A stretch of 64,000 nucleotides of DNA from Pterobdella sp. o SKG-2022 (GCA_964035795.1 OZ038322.1:8557345-8621344), one strand, 5' to 3'; shown: positions 1 to 16,800, counted from the stretch's first letter. The notes: a model not told the origin generated them from the letters alone. Numbers and translations are program-made.

Positions 1-1633
1 TTCCCTAATCAAATATTCTTAAAACTATGCGTAAAATATTTCTTTTACTAATAATCCAATTTTATGAAAGCAGAAAATTGAATTGTATTTATTTCTCATG
101 CTTGATTGTTCATTTAGGCTATCTTTGGCATTGATTGTTTCATCGCAGCCTAGGTTGGTAAGGAATAAGCGTTCTAATCAAACTCCTAACCTAAATTATG
201 TCTTACAAAACATATTTTGTTGGCTTCGTTATCTCCAAACAGATAATCTTATTTATAATTTTTTGCAGCTCAATTGCTTTGATATTCTTTTGGTAATTAT
301 TCAAAGATTTTTGGCTTTGGCATTAAAAAGCACTTTTTATGAGTTTGCTTTTTTTTTTTACATTTTGTTGCCATAAACTTTTACAACTTTTTTATGGCAT
401 ATTTTTGCCTCATCAAAATTTGTCATCTCGCGCTTCGAGCAAGCATTGAGCAGAGTATTTTATGTCCCAGTATTTATTTATCTCAGTTGTCACTTTATGT
501 GTTGGCTTCTTATCAAATTGTTTCGAGTTACAATTTGAATTGAAACTTTTGAAAATTCTCATTTTATTGAATTAAAACAAAGTTCAATTTTAGCAGATGT
601 TTATGATGATTGTGAAAAAAATGAAATAAAAAACTTCATTTTTAGTAAAATTTAAAGAAAATTTCGAAACCAGGCTGATCTTCAGATGTCAAGTGATACT
701 TTAATTAGGTCTTTTGCAATAGTGAAAGATTTTTTCTCGAAACTTAAAAAAAACATAAAATATTTTATATTTTTCAAAGCTGCGAGATTTTCAAGGTGTC
801 CATTTTAGAATTTTATGTCATCATAATCAGCATTCCTTTCGTGCCTAAAATAAATCAAGCTGTTTCTACTTAAAAACTTCATTTTCACATATTGAAAAAT
901 ATACCATTTAAATTGATTTTGAATAAAAAATAACTAAAAATACATTTCAATTGTTGCAAGTCAAATTTACAGTTCTTGCATTATAAATTGATTTATTTTT
1001 CTGCTTAATTTGCTTTATTAGCAAGTTGTTTCGTAAAAAATTAAATTTGAATGCAAGCCGAAACTTGTTTGAATTTATATGCAACAAAAATCTTTTTGTT
1101 TTACGTTTTTGCGAATATTTATTATTTTGACAAAATGTCAAAATCAGATTTTCAAAAGTTGAAAATATGACGTTTTAAAATTGAATTATTCGCCAATCTA
1201 TTCATTTTTAATTACAAATTACTCTAAAACGTCAGAATATTTTGTGAGAATTTTCAAAATAACTCATTATTCATCCATCTCTCTATCTAATCCATCTAAT
1301 TTTTCATTGATGACTTTCACATCCATCCATTTTTCATCCATTCATCTATCCATCTATTTTTTATTCATTTATCTATCTATTTGATCTTTCCATTTATCCA
1401 CCTATACTTGTGAAGTTGAATTAAATTATAATTTATAGCACTTTGGAGGGACTAATTCAAACACTCGCCATCTAATTCAATTCATCTTCTGCTCTCCCTC
1501 ATTTTATGTCTCCGACCATGTTTCCACAAAATTCCTTTATTAAACAGCATATGTTGAAAAAATAATAATTTTAACTAAAAATGGAGTATAAGAAAAATAA
1601 AAAACACAAAAGATGTCAGACTGTTCAACTTAC
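1..1633. other. Non-coding AT-rich stretch
   Basis: No open frame here has splice signals or protein-like composition. The only structured part is the CATC/ATCT tetranucleotide tract described separately. Short open frames rich in Phe, Leu, Ile and Asn are what AT-rich DNA gives by chance. Confidence 0.6.
1262..1400. repeat. Degenerate (ATCC/ATCT)n tetranucleotide tract
   Basis: Repeated CATC, CATT and ATCT units give an imperfect 4-base periodicity over about 140 bases. This is a decayed microsatellite with no sign of coding use. Confidence 0.7.
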
Positions 1634-1840
1634 TCAGAGAAGAGGGTCACAAAGAAAGGAAGAATCCAACAAAAGAAATTAATGTCTTCTGCGACCATCT
1701 TCCAACTCGTAATTGTTTGGTATAATTCAATGAGTGCCCAATAGAAACTTAATTCATTGGCAAATATGCTGATCAAATTTGCTATAAAGGCTAGCACGTC
1801 ATATGTTGATTCATCAATATGGAGATGCGGCACAAATATG
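1634..1840 (-). CDS. Candidate exon, unrecognised hydrophobic protein
   Basis: On the minus strand a 207-base open segment is bounded by a plausible acceptor (ATTACAAG at its 5' side) and a consensus donor (GA|GTAAGT at 1633). It enters with one leftover base and leaves in phase 2. The peptide contains DVLAFIANLISIFANELSFY and ends WILPFFVTLFSE, suggesting two hydrophobic, possibly membrane-spanning, segments. I do not recognise the family. Phe/Ile-rich frames are easy to get in AT-rich DNA, so the main support is the good donor and the mixed, protein-like composition. No partner exon could be linked with certainty. Confidence 0.3.
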
Positions 1841-3637
1841 CTTGTAATGGAAAGGTTTGATTACAATATGCGTTGGGTAATCTTCAAACAACATTAATAC
1901 ACGCAGCGGTAAACAAAATAACAAATTTAAAGAAGAAAATTTTGACGATGGTTTCATCAATACATCAAAGTTTAACTATCACCTTCCGTTTGATACTTTG
2001 ATTAAAATAAACCACAAACTATGTGTGTGTTCAAAAGCAAAGTTTCCGTGAGCTACCTCCCTTTCCCTTCTTTTCTTTACTGCTTACGTGACTTTTTTAG
2101 GCTTTTTAAGCGTTCCAGGTTCCAAAAGATTCTCCATCTACTAGATGACAGTTTCATTATTTTATAATTTGATGAAAAATGTTTTTATTGGCTATAATAA
2201 TGAGAGCTTCATTGTCACCGGTGGGTACGACTGCAAAACAAATAAGGGTTATCAGTTATGAAGTAGCTTTGATTAATTTACCAAAAATTACAAATAAGTC
2301 GCCATTGGTTACTGGCGGAAAAAAATAGATTTATGGACGCTGTTTCATATTTATTACCTTAAAAAGTACTGTTATCATTGGCTTTTGAAAAAATCTTTGA
2401 TTTAATGCGAAATTTTGAAATGAAAATTTTGAATGAATGAAATTCAGAAAAATTGATTTAATGTTAAATTATTTTTGACGTTAAAAGTAATATCAAATTA
2501 TTATTTCGAAAATTTAATTTACTTTGAGTGTAACTGCTTTGTCCAACCGTGTAAGTCATTTTTACTAAAAAGCAAAAGTTTAAACGCCTTTTCACATGAA
2601 ATCTGAATTGAATATAATTTTTTTTTTAAATAATTTATTCTAAAAGTTTGTAGCGACTCAATCAAGCCAAATTGATGTTTGTTAGCATATATTTTCTCTG
2701 CGCAGATGCTTAAAATCTTTATCTCAAAGTTTAACGTGGCATTTTAGTTCTCTCTAAAACTAGTTATTTTATTGAATTTTCTAATGAATGAATTTCAATA
2801 GTTTAAAGAAAGAATGTGAGCCCAAATGCGCATATATATGTATATATACGATATATGTATGGGTATGAGAACCTTACTATGTGTTTGGTTCTAGCAAGTG
2901 AGTTTTGTAGCTCACTGGAGACAAACGCATTCATCCCAGAAGTTATTCTTTCTTTTTCAATCTTTTCAAAAATTTCTTTTTTGTATTTATGAAATTGTTT
3001 GCTCGCTGCTGAGAAACCGTGCGATACGAGTATCCAGGCCTGTCAAATTGGATTAAATTTGAATTTTTTAAGCTTTTGCTGTAATGTTGTAGGCTAATAT
3101 GTGTTCTTGAAAGATGACTGACCTCAGGCAAGTTTGATCTTCCTGCAGTTTGACCTTTGAAAATGAACGAAAAAAAATTTCTAAAAAAAAATTTTTGGAA
3201 TTATTAATTTTGCATTTAAGAGCGGTTGTGGAATGTTGAAAAGTTTGGCACATGTTGAAAAGTTTGGCACGTTGGATTTGATTTTGAACCCGTAAACTTA
3301 TTGCTGTTATTAGTTTTGTCTATTTTTAGTCGAAAAATAAAGTTTAAAAATTTCAAAATGAATTCCAAAATCTGCAAAACTGAATTTATAAATTGTCTAA
3401 TTTAAAAATGGAAATTGGCTTAAATATTTTCAAGGCACCACTAGTAATATTCGTGGAAATTTTGCAGAAACATTTGTTTCTCAAATGAACTTTAAAGGGC
3501 ATACGTTAAAAGCATCTGTGACTATGGGTAAAGGAAAGTGGTACTAGGTCAACAAATTTGGTTCTCTAAACTCTTGTTAAAGAATTTCAAAATTAAACAA
3601 AAGAGGTAGTTATAATACCATCATTGAACAACTAGCA
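1841..3637. other. Non-coding stretch
   Basis: AT-rich, with short TATA/TATG runs near 2834-2865. No gene, RNA or clear repeat is visible. Confidence 0.6.
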
Positions 3638-3856
3638 TTATAATTGAAATTTTAAGTTATTGAACAAACTCAAACTTGCAGCTTCATCAGTGTCATCAGC
3701 ATTATGAAATATGAGCTTGCAAATGCTAGCTGACCACCATTCCATAAAATCTTCTAGAAGCGCTTTATCACATTCAAATTGAATATTCACCCTAATCAAC
3801 TCAACTTCTTCTAAAAACCTTGATACTGCCGTCAAAAAGCCATACTTGGACACCAT
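3638..3856 (-). CDS. Orphan ORF or exon, unrecognised
   Basis: A 72-codon open frame on the minus strand has balanced, protein-like composition, unlike the surrounding chance frames. It contains RFLEEVELIRVNIQFECDKA and EDFMEWWSASICKLIFHNAD, with an acidic DDTDEAA end, then a stop at 3638. The pattern suggests an alpha-helical fragment. It could be an exon, or a relic of a domesticated or dead transposase, but no family motif is clear enough to name. The frame stays open for a few codons upstream of the first Met. Confidence 0.3.
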   Translation of the reverse strand: MVSKYGFLTAVSRFLEEVELIRVNIQFECDKALLEDFMEWWSASICKLIFHNADDTDEAASLSLFNNLKFQL

Positions 3857-5849
<1,993 letters not shown>

Positions 5850-7519
5850 TACGGATGCCTATAAAAGGAGAGGCACGGGGAAGACATTATAAAGTGTGTG
5901 CAGAATTAGTAATGGAAGTGATTTTGGCGTGTTGTATTTTATGTTCGATACAACTTCATTTTTAACGTATGATGGCGTTGTTTTGAAATTCTGATAGTTT
6001 TGAATGATGTAAAACTTTAGAGAAAGATAGTTGTTGTGAAAAAGTATGCCAAACTCGTAAAAAGATTGTAAAAAGTGTTGTTGCTATTTTTAAATGCTGG
6101 CAAGCAGGATTTAAAAAACATCAAACTAAATTAAAAGAAGTAGGATAAAAACTGAAACAATAAAAAAAACCTCAAAAATTAAATGCCAAAAACAGCACCA
6201 CAACTAATTATATCATCATGCCCATTAAAAATAGCTCAAAAAAATTAAAACAAAACTAAACTAATGAAAAGCTAATGGCTGGGCTTTAAAAAAATAGCAT
6301 GAAAAATGAAGAGTATTAAAATAACGAGAAGTAGTTGGAGATGTCACATGATGAATATGAAGAGGAATCGTTAAAACTACGTGGTAGCTTCATGTTTTGA
6401 GACGCCATTTGTTACTGCAATCTTGCCTGTGAGTTCATTATTATTGTCATTATTTTATCTTTTATTATGTAATCTGTCATTTTTTTATCTTTCGTTATTT
6501 TAGCTGTTACCAAAATGGTTATTACCTTATCGGTTATTATATTTAAACCGTTTCTATTTTGATGATTTTTATTATTAGTGTTATGATATTTTTTTTTTTC
6601 GATTGTTATTGATATTGTTGTTTTTGAGGTTGTTATATTTTGGTTGTTATTTTTTTAGTTATTGGTTGTTTATTAAATTTCTTTAATCTAATTTATTTCT
6701 ATTAAATTATGCAATCCCATGAAAGTTTTTGAATCTTAGAAGAGATAATTTGACTTATTAAAAAAAAATAATTTCACTTTTCAAAACTTAGAAAAATTTT
6801 TTTTCTCGAAAAATTTTCAAAATTCCAATTTTAATTTCATAGAAGAATAAAAACTTAGAGAAATATCAAAAAACTTTATCTAGGGAATTTAAAAAACCTG
6901 GCCATATTGCCTGGAACATAGAATTAATAAGGTTGTAAGTGTAAATCACATTGTAAAGAGCAATGCATCTTTTCTGCTTTGTGTAAATTTGCTAAACTCA
7001 ATGATATTAATATCATAATAATAATCTTTTAAAACAATTCTCTTTCACTGATTTCCATGAAGTCGTTTTAAAAAATAAAACAAAAAAATCAAAAAAATTC
7101 AACCTTTATATATTAAAAAACATTTTTCATAACAAGACTATTAATCGTTTTACTATACTTTGCAAATGATGAACAATTTTGAATTTAAACTATTATTTTA
7201 TGGAAAAATGCTTCAACATTTAATCATGGAAGTTTGAGGGAAGTGATTTAATTATGAATGGACTAAAACTTAGAAAATTCTTTGAAATGATTTTTCGCTA
7301 AGGCTTTAAACGACAAAAGATTAATGGAGGAAAAATAAAAGAATTTGATGTAAAAATGCAATTAAATTTTTACGGCACACATTCATTTGAAAAAATTTCA
7401 TAATTATACATTAAAAGAACCTAACAATATATTAGTCAAATGAGTATTGAAAGTAATCTTTTATTTATGGGAAAATTATATTATTGGAAAACTCAAAAAT
7501 TTATATTAATCAACACAAT

Positions 7520-7745
7520 AAAAATATAAATCTGAAAATAATTAAATTGTCAAATAAACAAATAGTTCGGTCAAAAAATTATTATATCAATCAGATCATT
7601 AGTTACAATAAATGAAAAAACAGTTACAATCATCAATTAAATTATTATTTCAATCAAAAAAATAATCATCTTGATCAAATAAATAATTATATCAACCAAA
7701 TAAATTAGTTTTTAACCAATCAAAAAATCTATTAATCAAATAAAA
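7520..7745. repeat. Degenerate AT-rich tandem repeat
   Basis: Variants of AATTATATCAATCA and AATCAAATAAATAATTAT recur with loose spacing of about 24-30 bases. The period is irregular, so this is an old minisatellite or simple-sequence expansion. Confidence 0.45.
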
Positions 7746-8124
7746 TTGCGGTGAGTTTGTATTTCTATTAAAATTATCAAAACTAAACTTCAAAATAAGC
7801 TTAAAAATACTTTCTGGTGTAAAAAAAAAAAAAAATTATCAAAAATAGCAAGGAAAACCATCACAACGTTCACTGAACGCACTTGTTTTCCCCAATATTT
7901 TTCAGACCGTACAACGTCATCAAACATAGTTGCTTCTTATGTATTTAAAATATATTTGTAAAAATTTTACAACTAATTGACATCAAATGGTTATGCTTTA
8001 TTAGCATTTCTTACACGGTATTTCAGCTGTTTAGGTCTTTCTGTGTATAAGATAGACATGAATTAATCTTTGTTTGAATGATGAAATTTCAAAGTTAAAC
8101 CCTCACAGAAATCACCGATAAGAA

Positions 8125-8190
8125 AAAATTCAATGAAGATGATGATGAAAAAGACGATGATGAAGACAATAATAATGATGATGATGATGC
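8125..8190. repeat. GAT/GAA-rich microsatellite
   Basis: Runs of GATGATGATG and GATGAAGAC interrupted by AATAATAATG form an imperfect trinucleotide tract with no splice context. Confidence 0.7.
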
Positions 8191-11100
8191 TCTTAACCAC
8201 ATGTTTGAGTGAGTTTTGTTATAAAAAGCATGGATAAAAGTTTCATATGAAAATAATTATCAATTTGCAACTAATGTATATTAATTGGGATATTATTGGT
8301 TTTCTTAGATGTGGTTATAGTAATGAAACCATTGATAAATGTTGGAGATACCACATACCTATAATTATTCTCTCGAAATTACCACTTTTAAAACCGTTTT
8401 TTTTAATAGAAAAAATTTTAAATTTATTTTTTGGAGTTGATTTCAAAACACAGATCCTGCGAAATCAAATTCGTCTGCGTCAGACGCAAATTCAAAACTG
8501 TAATTTTTTACTCTGAATACGACTCAAGTAAAAAATATTTGATAAATAAATAAAATTATTTTGACAGTTTTATTGGTGCTCTAAAACTAATGATTTTTAA
8601 GAAAATTTTTTTTTGAAAGGAAATATGTTGAAATATCCATAAAAACAACTAAACCCAACGGACGACAACCGCTGTGTAAAACTTCCACGAGAAATATCAT
8701 AAGAAATCCTTGGGATGGGCAATTAAGCAGACAATTGATACACATGCAAACAGTTTGAAACAATGACAAGATGGATATGGCGAGAATGAGAATATTATAA
8801 AGATGTCTGTGCTGTCGTTACTCTCTCTATACTCAATGCTTGTGCATCTTCCTACGTTTTGAAGATTGCATAAATTTTCAGTGTCTAATAAATCAATGTT
8901 TTTGAATTATCAAGTATGTTTGTGTAACTAAAAAGTACGCTTCATCATGTATGCATGCATACAAACTTGATGTTATTAAAATATACATGCTTCAGCAAGC
9001 GTTCTATCATTCTTATCTACTCTTTAATCCATCATTTGTATCAATTGTTTGCTTCTCGTTTGGTTTATCAGTTGAGGACTTTACTGAAACATCGTGGTGA
9101 TGGTTACAAATATGGTACGATTGAGAAGTTGATGAAGCTCGTTTTGAAAAAGATATAAAAAAAAAGAAAAATTTTAAAATCGGAAACGGATAAGAACAAC
9201 TTCCGTTACAAGAAAGAGGAAGTAGATTCATCTATGCCACGTCACGAAGATGAAAGAATAGGAGTGATTGATCGATAAAAAAAATTAAAAAAATCGTTAG
9301 ATTATAGAAGGAGAAACCCACGAGTTTGGATTAATGATATAAATCTTAACAAATTTTGATTTTGAATGTTGAAGTTTAAATTTAGACATTTTTATCATGA
9401 AAGGAGAAAAATTTAAATTATTTTTTCAAGTCTGCGCTCAAATATTTGCTCAGTGACTCAGAGCAGGAAGTAGCACTGAAGATTGAACAAGTCTGCATCT
9501 CTTTACGTCCTCCTAATTATTCTTTTCCATCTAATTTTTAAATTTTTAAAAAGTTATCTATTTTTTAAAGTTTAGAAATCTACTTAGTCGCTTATAAATT
9601 TTGTTCAATGCAACTTTTCACTTCAACGACTCGTGTTTCGTTAATCAGCCAATATCTTTAAATCTATTCAAGCACATTCTTCCACTAACCCACTTTCCTA
9701 ATTTAATAACTACCATAGTAAAAAAACATGATTTACAAAATTGATAAGCCAAATCTCTTTTCTTATGCTTGACGTGTGATCAACAGATAAATGGCTAGCT
9801 ATTTATCGAAGCTTATCCCCACTACTACCATTTATCGACTAGCCATTAATTGATTCCAAATATTCACTAATTTATAGTACACGGATAAATTTTCCAAGAG
9901 TATCATTGTTTAAAACAAAAATATTTTTTTCCATTTTTCGTCTCAGTTGCTCCGACTAGAAGACTTAGTTCTTGAATTTTTAATAAACTTATCAGTTTAT
10001 ATTTTATAAGAATTTCCATCATTTGTTGAGTTTTTCTATTTTTCTCAGAATTTTTCGAAATACAAACAAACAACTATACATCAAGATCAACTGAAAAGCT
10101 CAAAAATTCAATCTCTGATTAAATAACTTTCAAATATAATGTTCCAATAAATACTGAAGCATTCCCGAATTGAAAACATGAAAAACGACAGTAATTTTTT
10201 TTCTAAAAAATTTAAAGATAAAAATTTTGTTTGAAATGTCATAAAACTAATTAAACTCTGTAAGATTTGAAATTCTCTTCTACACAAAGTGCAGAAAAGG
10301 TAAGCCTTTTTGATGGACCCAAAGATGGATGTGAGTAGATATGAATGATGGAGTAAAAGAATGAATGAATTTTTTATTGAAAATAAATCAATAACTGGAG
10401 ATAATTTAATTGAATTTTATTTGAAGATGAGTAACTCAATTAAGACGTGATGCATGGTAGGGTTTGTAAATGGCAGGTTTAGAAAGAAGGAGAAAAAGAT
10501 TTTTATTGAATTCTTGAAACTTTTTCACGTTTAATCGCTCTCTCTTAAAGACATCCCTAGCAGGAAGGCGAAATTAGATTGTATAGCAAAACACTTAATA
10601 CCTTATTTAACACTCTGAAGTGTTAAAAAAGAGCACTGACATATATTTTTGCTCAGAACCTCCACTTCAGGCTTTTGTTTTATACCTCTCATATTCTTCT
10701 TCGTGATTATTCGAGTCAGAATAAATGTGTGATATAGAAGACAATTAAAACAAGTCACATAGGCAGACTGGTAAGACGGATGATAGAGATTTTAAAGGTC
10801 ATATAAGTGTGTCTGTGTTTGTTCCCCTTAGTGAGGTCGCTTGTTTGTATTCTTGCTTGTAACTCATGTCTTTGTGCTTTTGTTTTATATGTATTGAAGT
10901 TTGTTTTTTAATTTCTGGAAGTTTTATGTATGATGATATTGAGAAGGTTTGCAAGATTTGTTGAAATAATTGCATTCAAACACGTTTGTTTGATGCATTT
11001 GATAACAAAGTTTGAATACGGATGCAATGAAGACACGGAAACGACAATGTAAGATAGAAAATGAAATATGAATTTCAAATTTGTCGATGCGTAATGCCAC

Positions 11101-11905
11101 GATGTTTGGGAAAGCTTGCTTGTAAACTTTAAAGTTAATTGTGAGTTTTTTCATTTAATTTTTTAATCATCTCGCTTGGTAAAGGTTAAAGTAATGTATA
11201 GGAGCAGTTAGTTAAGGTGAGACGCTGGCAATTCGCATGTGCGTAATTCCTTTTAAACACGTTATGAAACTTAAATTATTTAAAAAAAAGAAAATAGCCT
11301 CAAAAATTGAAAAAATACTCAAGTTTTTTGAAATTTAAAATTGCCAAAAGCATTGAAATAGAAGTAGAAAAAGTGAAAAATAAGTTTTGATTGAACTGAG
11401 AATAAGAACTAGCTCAAATGATGCAAAGAGAAAATATGACGAATTCACGAAGGGATTTCACAAGACATGAAATTAGTTTGAAAAAAAGAAAGACATTAAA
11501 AGTATAACAAAAAAATTCTTAAACAAAATATCCTATAGACAAAATTTTTATTAAAAAGAAAAATTAGTTAAAAATGGCAGACTAAAATATGGTTTGAGTC
11601 CACTGCGAACTTCAATAGAAAAGACTCGGAGAAGAGCAAGTACAAATATTAGTAGGTAGTAATCGTATTAGCAAAATGAAATAAACTACAGGCAAGAGTC
11701 CCAGAGGTGTCTGCCTATTTGAAAAAAATTCAATGTCTAATAGTGTTTTGCATACGACTCGCGTCGCAGAAAAAACAAATAAAAACTTTTATATTTAAAT
11801 TTATAAAAACTTTTCAACCTCTTCCGAAAAATTTCGTAAATTTAAAATTCAAATATTTTGAAACCCTAGTTTCATAGTTCTCTTGCATTTAAAATATGCT
11901 TAAGA

Positions 11906-12157
11906 CCATCATCGTCATCATTCTCATCTCCACCATAATCACCACCAGCAACACCACCACCATCATCATCATCACCACCACCACCACCACCATCATCACC
12001 ACCATCATCATCATCACCACCATCATCATCACCACCATCATCATCATCACCACCACCACCATCATCACCACCATCATCACCACCACCATCATCACCACCA
12101 TCATCATCATCAGCATCATCATCATCACCACCACCATCATCATCATCATCAGCATCA
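11906..12157. repeat. (ATC/ACC)n trinucleotide tract
   Basis: About 250 bases of interleaved ATC and ACC triplets. It reads as poly-Asp/Gly on the minus strand and poly-Ile/Thr on the plus strand, open in several frames. The higher-order pattern of alternating ATC runs and ACC runs indicates repeated slippage. No flanking coding sequence supports translation. Confidence 0.95.
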
Positions 12158-13715
12158 TATGATTTCAAGAATACCAGTTTAATCCTACAATTTCGTTGAC
12201 TTAGGCATGTATGAGACCAGGGCGATATTGTGTCTTCTTAACCATGCGTCTTTTAATTGTATTTATGTGAGCATGTGGATTTATTGTAGACCTGGCTATG
12301 TGTACCCCTGTGTGTATGCGGAGTTTGGCTGTCTTATCAAAGGTAAGAGTCTTCGTTCTGATGCTGTGTTTACAAGGATGTGAAATTGAATAAATTTGAA
12401 GCGCCTCATAAGTTTAAATTAATTTTTTGAGTTTATTACAAGAGTTTTTTGATTATCAAAAATTTGGCATTTAGATATCGGGGAAATCGACAGATGCAAT
12501 ATTTAAGTGAAAGAATGCTAAATAGTATGGCAAAAATTGATTGTCGAATTTATTTATCTGTTGAAAAAAAATTTTCAAACATTTATTCTAAGACGGTTTC
12601 CATTTGATCGAATTTTTCTTAATAAAAAACATCTTTGCATTCTGAAGGACATATAATTCATTTCTATTTCATTATTCTCCACACACTCAGTGCCTGTGAT
12701 TCAGAAAGTATTTTTTAGTCAATTTAGAACAAATACTTATTTTTAAAAATATTTCTTATTTTCTGCTTAATATCGAAAAAATGTCTCAATAATTTATAAT
12801 CTTCTGTTCAGGAGATGGATAAGCATCTGGCTTGGAGTAAAAAATCTGTTTAGAAATATTTCTACTACAATAAATTATATCAGTCAAAATCTACTGCAAA
12901 AGTTCAATAGTGGAAAAGAATGATTCTTTTGACAACATACATTCATGTAATCTTCGTGTTCTCTTCCTAGAACCTTCTTCACTTCAAAACAAACCTTACC
13001 GCATTACCTAAATATTCGAGAATTTTTTCATTAGAAAAAATTTTTTTATTCGACCTAATATAGTTCTTATTAAATTTGCTGAGACATAAACTATAAAACC
13101 TTGAATGAAAAATTAATAAATTCACTATTGGATATTTCTGTGCTGTTCAATAAAAATAAAAATAAAAATAGCTGAAAAAAAAAACAAAAAATAATGAAAA
13201 AATAGACTATATTGAAAACAGTATTTATTATATATCGTAAAATTTAAAGTGGGTGCTTAAATATTGCAAATTGTTTTCAAATGAAAAAATTATATTAATC
13301 CGAACTGAAGAAAATTAAATAGTGAAATTTTTGATACAAAATCTCAAAAGCAGATATTTTCTTCAAATCTTTTAAAACGTTTGTGTGCTATCTCTTTCTC
13401 GTCGTCCCAGCAAGACTTGTGTATCTCTGAGATGCTTCATGCTAATGTTTATGCATGCTTTGAAGCTCTGGCAAGTTTTTGAATAGGCTTAAACATGCCC
13501 CATAAATAATACTTGTTGCTGTTTTTATTAAGTTTAAAACATTCGAAAATGTAACTTAATTTTTGAAAAGATCAAGAAACGCCATTTTGTAGGCATTTAA
13601 AAAACATGGTCGCGACTTTATTTTTTCTTAAAAACGCTAACGGAAATTTGAAGTTTAATTTAAGACTACATGTGCGTAGAGTAGGAGCGAAATGTTGCAG
13701 AGACAACCAGCTTAC
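12158..13715. other. Non-coding stretch
   Basis: No exon-like segment, RNA gene or tandem repeat was seen. Confidence 0.55.
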
Positions 13716-13805
13716 CTCCAGCAAGCATCCGCTTGAATGCAACATCCAACAATCGCTCGTAAACTAAATTATCCACATTTAGCGCCATATAAATCAATTT
13801 TTTGT
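13716..13805 (-). CDS. Candidate 90-base internal exon, unrecognised
   Basis: On the minus strand an acceptor (CCATACAG) and a strong donor (GGAG|GTAAGC) bracket 90 bases, entering and leaving in phase 1. The only open frame reads KLIYMALNVDNLVYERLLDV followed by AFKRMLAG, a well-mixed helical peptide unlike local noise. Both splice signals and the composition favour a real exon of a minus-strand gene whose other exons I could not connect. I do not recognise the protein. A chance AT-rich open frame remains possible because the exon is so short. Confidence 0.4.
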
Positions 13806-16800
13806 CTGTATGGAATTTGCTACTGTGTATTCGATGTGGAGGTTTTCTCACGAATTTCGATTTTTTTGGGGTTTTATAGCTTGTTTCGAAACAGTAGAAC
13901 TGATTGAAATAGAGAAACACAATAGACTCAAATGTGTTTATCAAAATGAAGTTTTTGTATTTACATCTGTTAAAACTTTTTTGAAAAAATTCGAAAGATT
14001 AATTGAAATATTTGAATAAATAGAATCCAAAACATTTCAAATTGCAAATGTCAACTTTAAATTAATCTTATTTCACTTTTAAAAGTCCCATTATGTAATT
14101 AAAAAACATATTTGGTAACTTTTTTATTTTGCAGTTTAAATCCAACAAAACCCAACAACTTTTTAAAGCAGGTTTTTTGGATTTACTATTTTTCTATTAG
14201 CAGATTTCAGTGGTGGAATGGAACTTCTTAATGATACAATGCAATTATTCAAGTAAAAATTTGAAAAATTCATAATTATATCAATTTTGGATTATAATTC
14301 TGTAATAGTGTTTATGGCTTTAAAACTTTTTAAAATAAAAATAACATATTCTGTAACTACTTTTATTTTTAATTTCTCAAAAACATTTGTCTTTCCTATT
14401 TTAATAGAAAGAGACTTTTGAAAGAAATTTTTTGACTTGAGTTTTTAGACTTTTGTCATGCACAGAAGTCATATAAAATAAAAGATCCATTAACATTATA
14501 AATGAAATGAGAAAAGAATAAGCAAAAATAAGTAAAAAAACGCAGTCAACAAAACACTTTTAAATTATGAAATTAACTTTTGATGAAAAGACAACGAGCT
14601 CATATTTTTTGTTATACAAAACTTTATTATTTCCAAAGAATTCTCTTCAAAAGTCATTTGTCAAACCAAACTGAATCACTCATTACAATTTTTTTATTGG
14701 GGCTTTAAAAAAGCTAAATATTCTTTTTTCATTTTTATCCTACAGGATTCAACAAAAATTAGGCTTCAGTGCTGATGATATTACCCTCATCATGAAACAA
14801 CTGACTTTTTTACAGCTTGCCCAAATTGTTTTGCTGCGACTATAATATTAATCATTGTATTATTTTCAACCAAATTACCACCATTTATAACTTCACCTAC
14901 CGCAATATTTCTATCATCATACAACAATTATTTTCATCGTCACCGTCTTCCTCTTGCAATCCACCAGCACCACATTCCAGCACGCAGGAGTCTTTTAAAT
15001 AACGACCTACTCTTAATTGCGCCATTTCATTTCACAAAAACAATAAAAACAATCTAATGAAAATACCCGAAAAAAATATAAAAGGAGGATAAAAAAAGAC
15101 AAAATTTATTAACTTTGTAAAAAATTGAAAAAAATGTATAAAATCATTTCAAAAAAGGAAAATTTATTTTATTGATATTATGAGAAATATAAAACAACTT
15201 TGGTCACTATAAAAGGCATGAAATGTTTCAGTGTGGAGCAGAAAAGCTAATTCTGGTAACCTAATCAACTATTAGATTGCTAATAAAAACTTGATTTTGA
15301 AACGATAATTAGAAAAAAGCAATCGGATCTTTTCAAAAAAAATTTTGATGAAATAATAACTTTAATTTCTTAAGCGGAAAGTAAGATTTTATTTTGAAAA
15401 ATCTATCACAAAGAACAATAGCGAAGTAGTCGACCTTTTAATGCTTTAAGACTTGCAAAAGCCCGTCTGGTTTCAATCTATATAAAGCTGAAACCTTTAA
15501 AAAAATAAAATCATTTCCACACAAGTTGCTTTGTTGGACAGATAGAATGCAACGATGAAATATCATGTAAATTTATGTATGTTTCGAACACGTATTAAGC
15601 TCTGTTGACGCTGTCAAGAGAAAAGCAAACTAGAAGCTTTTGAACAAAACATTGATCGATTGGTGAGGGCTAGCATGTAAAGTAGCGCTTTAAAATCTTA
15701 TGGAAAAATGCTATGTTCTTTTAAAAAGTATTTGATTTAAGAATGTTCATACGCTGTGGAAAATGGTGAAAAGATGATGATAACTTTAATCAATTTAACT
15801 TATGTAATTATAAAATTTTATGACTCCTTAAAATTATAATTTTCTACCTCACAGAAATATTCTGGCAAATTTATTGTCCTTCATAGTGGAGTTACAATTA
15901 GGGTAGCTGCTTCATTTGTAGTTTTTTTTGCTATGAATTCTGCATTTGTAATAAAGAGGGACAATATTTTTGGCTGGTTTACTAGAGTTTATTATTTCAT
16001 AAAGAATGCTACATCAAAAGTAGGAGCACTTGATTCTGACTGGGTTTTGATGAAATATAAAGAAAAATTTAAAGACGTCATTGATTTTTAGATAAATTAC
16101 TTGTGAGGTAGTGGAAAAAATTTCATACATGGAAAGTTTTCTTGAGAAGAAATTTTTCTTGAAAAAATTTGAAGAGTTACAAGTTTTTAAAAAAAGTTGA
16201 CGACTGTAAAAAAATTATTTTTGAAATATAAAAACAGATGGAAATTATAACTTTAGGATGTAAAAAAGTAAAAAAATAATTATTAATTAAGATTTTTATA
16301 TAAAAGGCAGATTATTCAATACAAGTTTGAAGTTTAAAAATTTGATTCAGTAAAATGTAGCATGGTTTTTCCAAGAAGATAACATTTTGCTGTAGAGATA
16401 ATGTCAACTTTAGATTCAATTTTAATTCAAAGTTTGTTCTTTATCATTTGATGCTGCAAATTGCATTGTTCCTCACAAAATTGCTATTTTCTTCTAAAAA
16501 AATTGTTAATTTCAAGCATTTAATCTGATTGATACCCTCTTGAAACTGTTGAATGGAAGTCTGATGATTGATTCAAAAGGAACACAAATGAACATTTTAA
16601 TTCCATTGAAGTCTAATTGAAATTCTTTCGTGTGCGTTTTAGTAATCAATTTTAAAGGAGAATTGATAGAATAAAATTTGCAAGTCTTAGGTACGCATCT
16701 ACCAACCAATTATAAGACCTGCAACTCTGCCAAATTCTTCTTACTAGATGACCGTTTAATAAACAATAAAAAAAATATAAATGCTAAAGTTAAAATTTCG

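Noticed and set aside
11872..12168. Poly-Asp/Gly, poly-Met/Val and poly-Ile/Thr frames
   Set aside because: Products of the ATC/ACC trinucleotide tract; no splice sites or flanking coding sequence.
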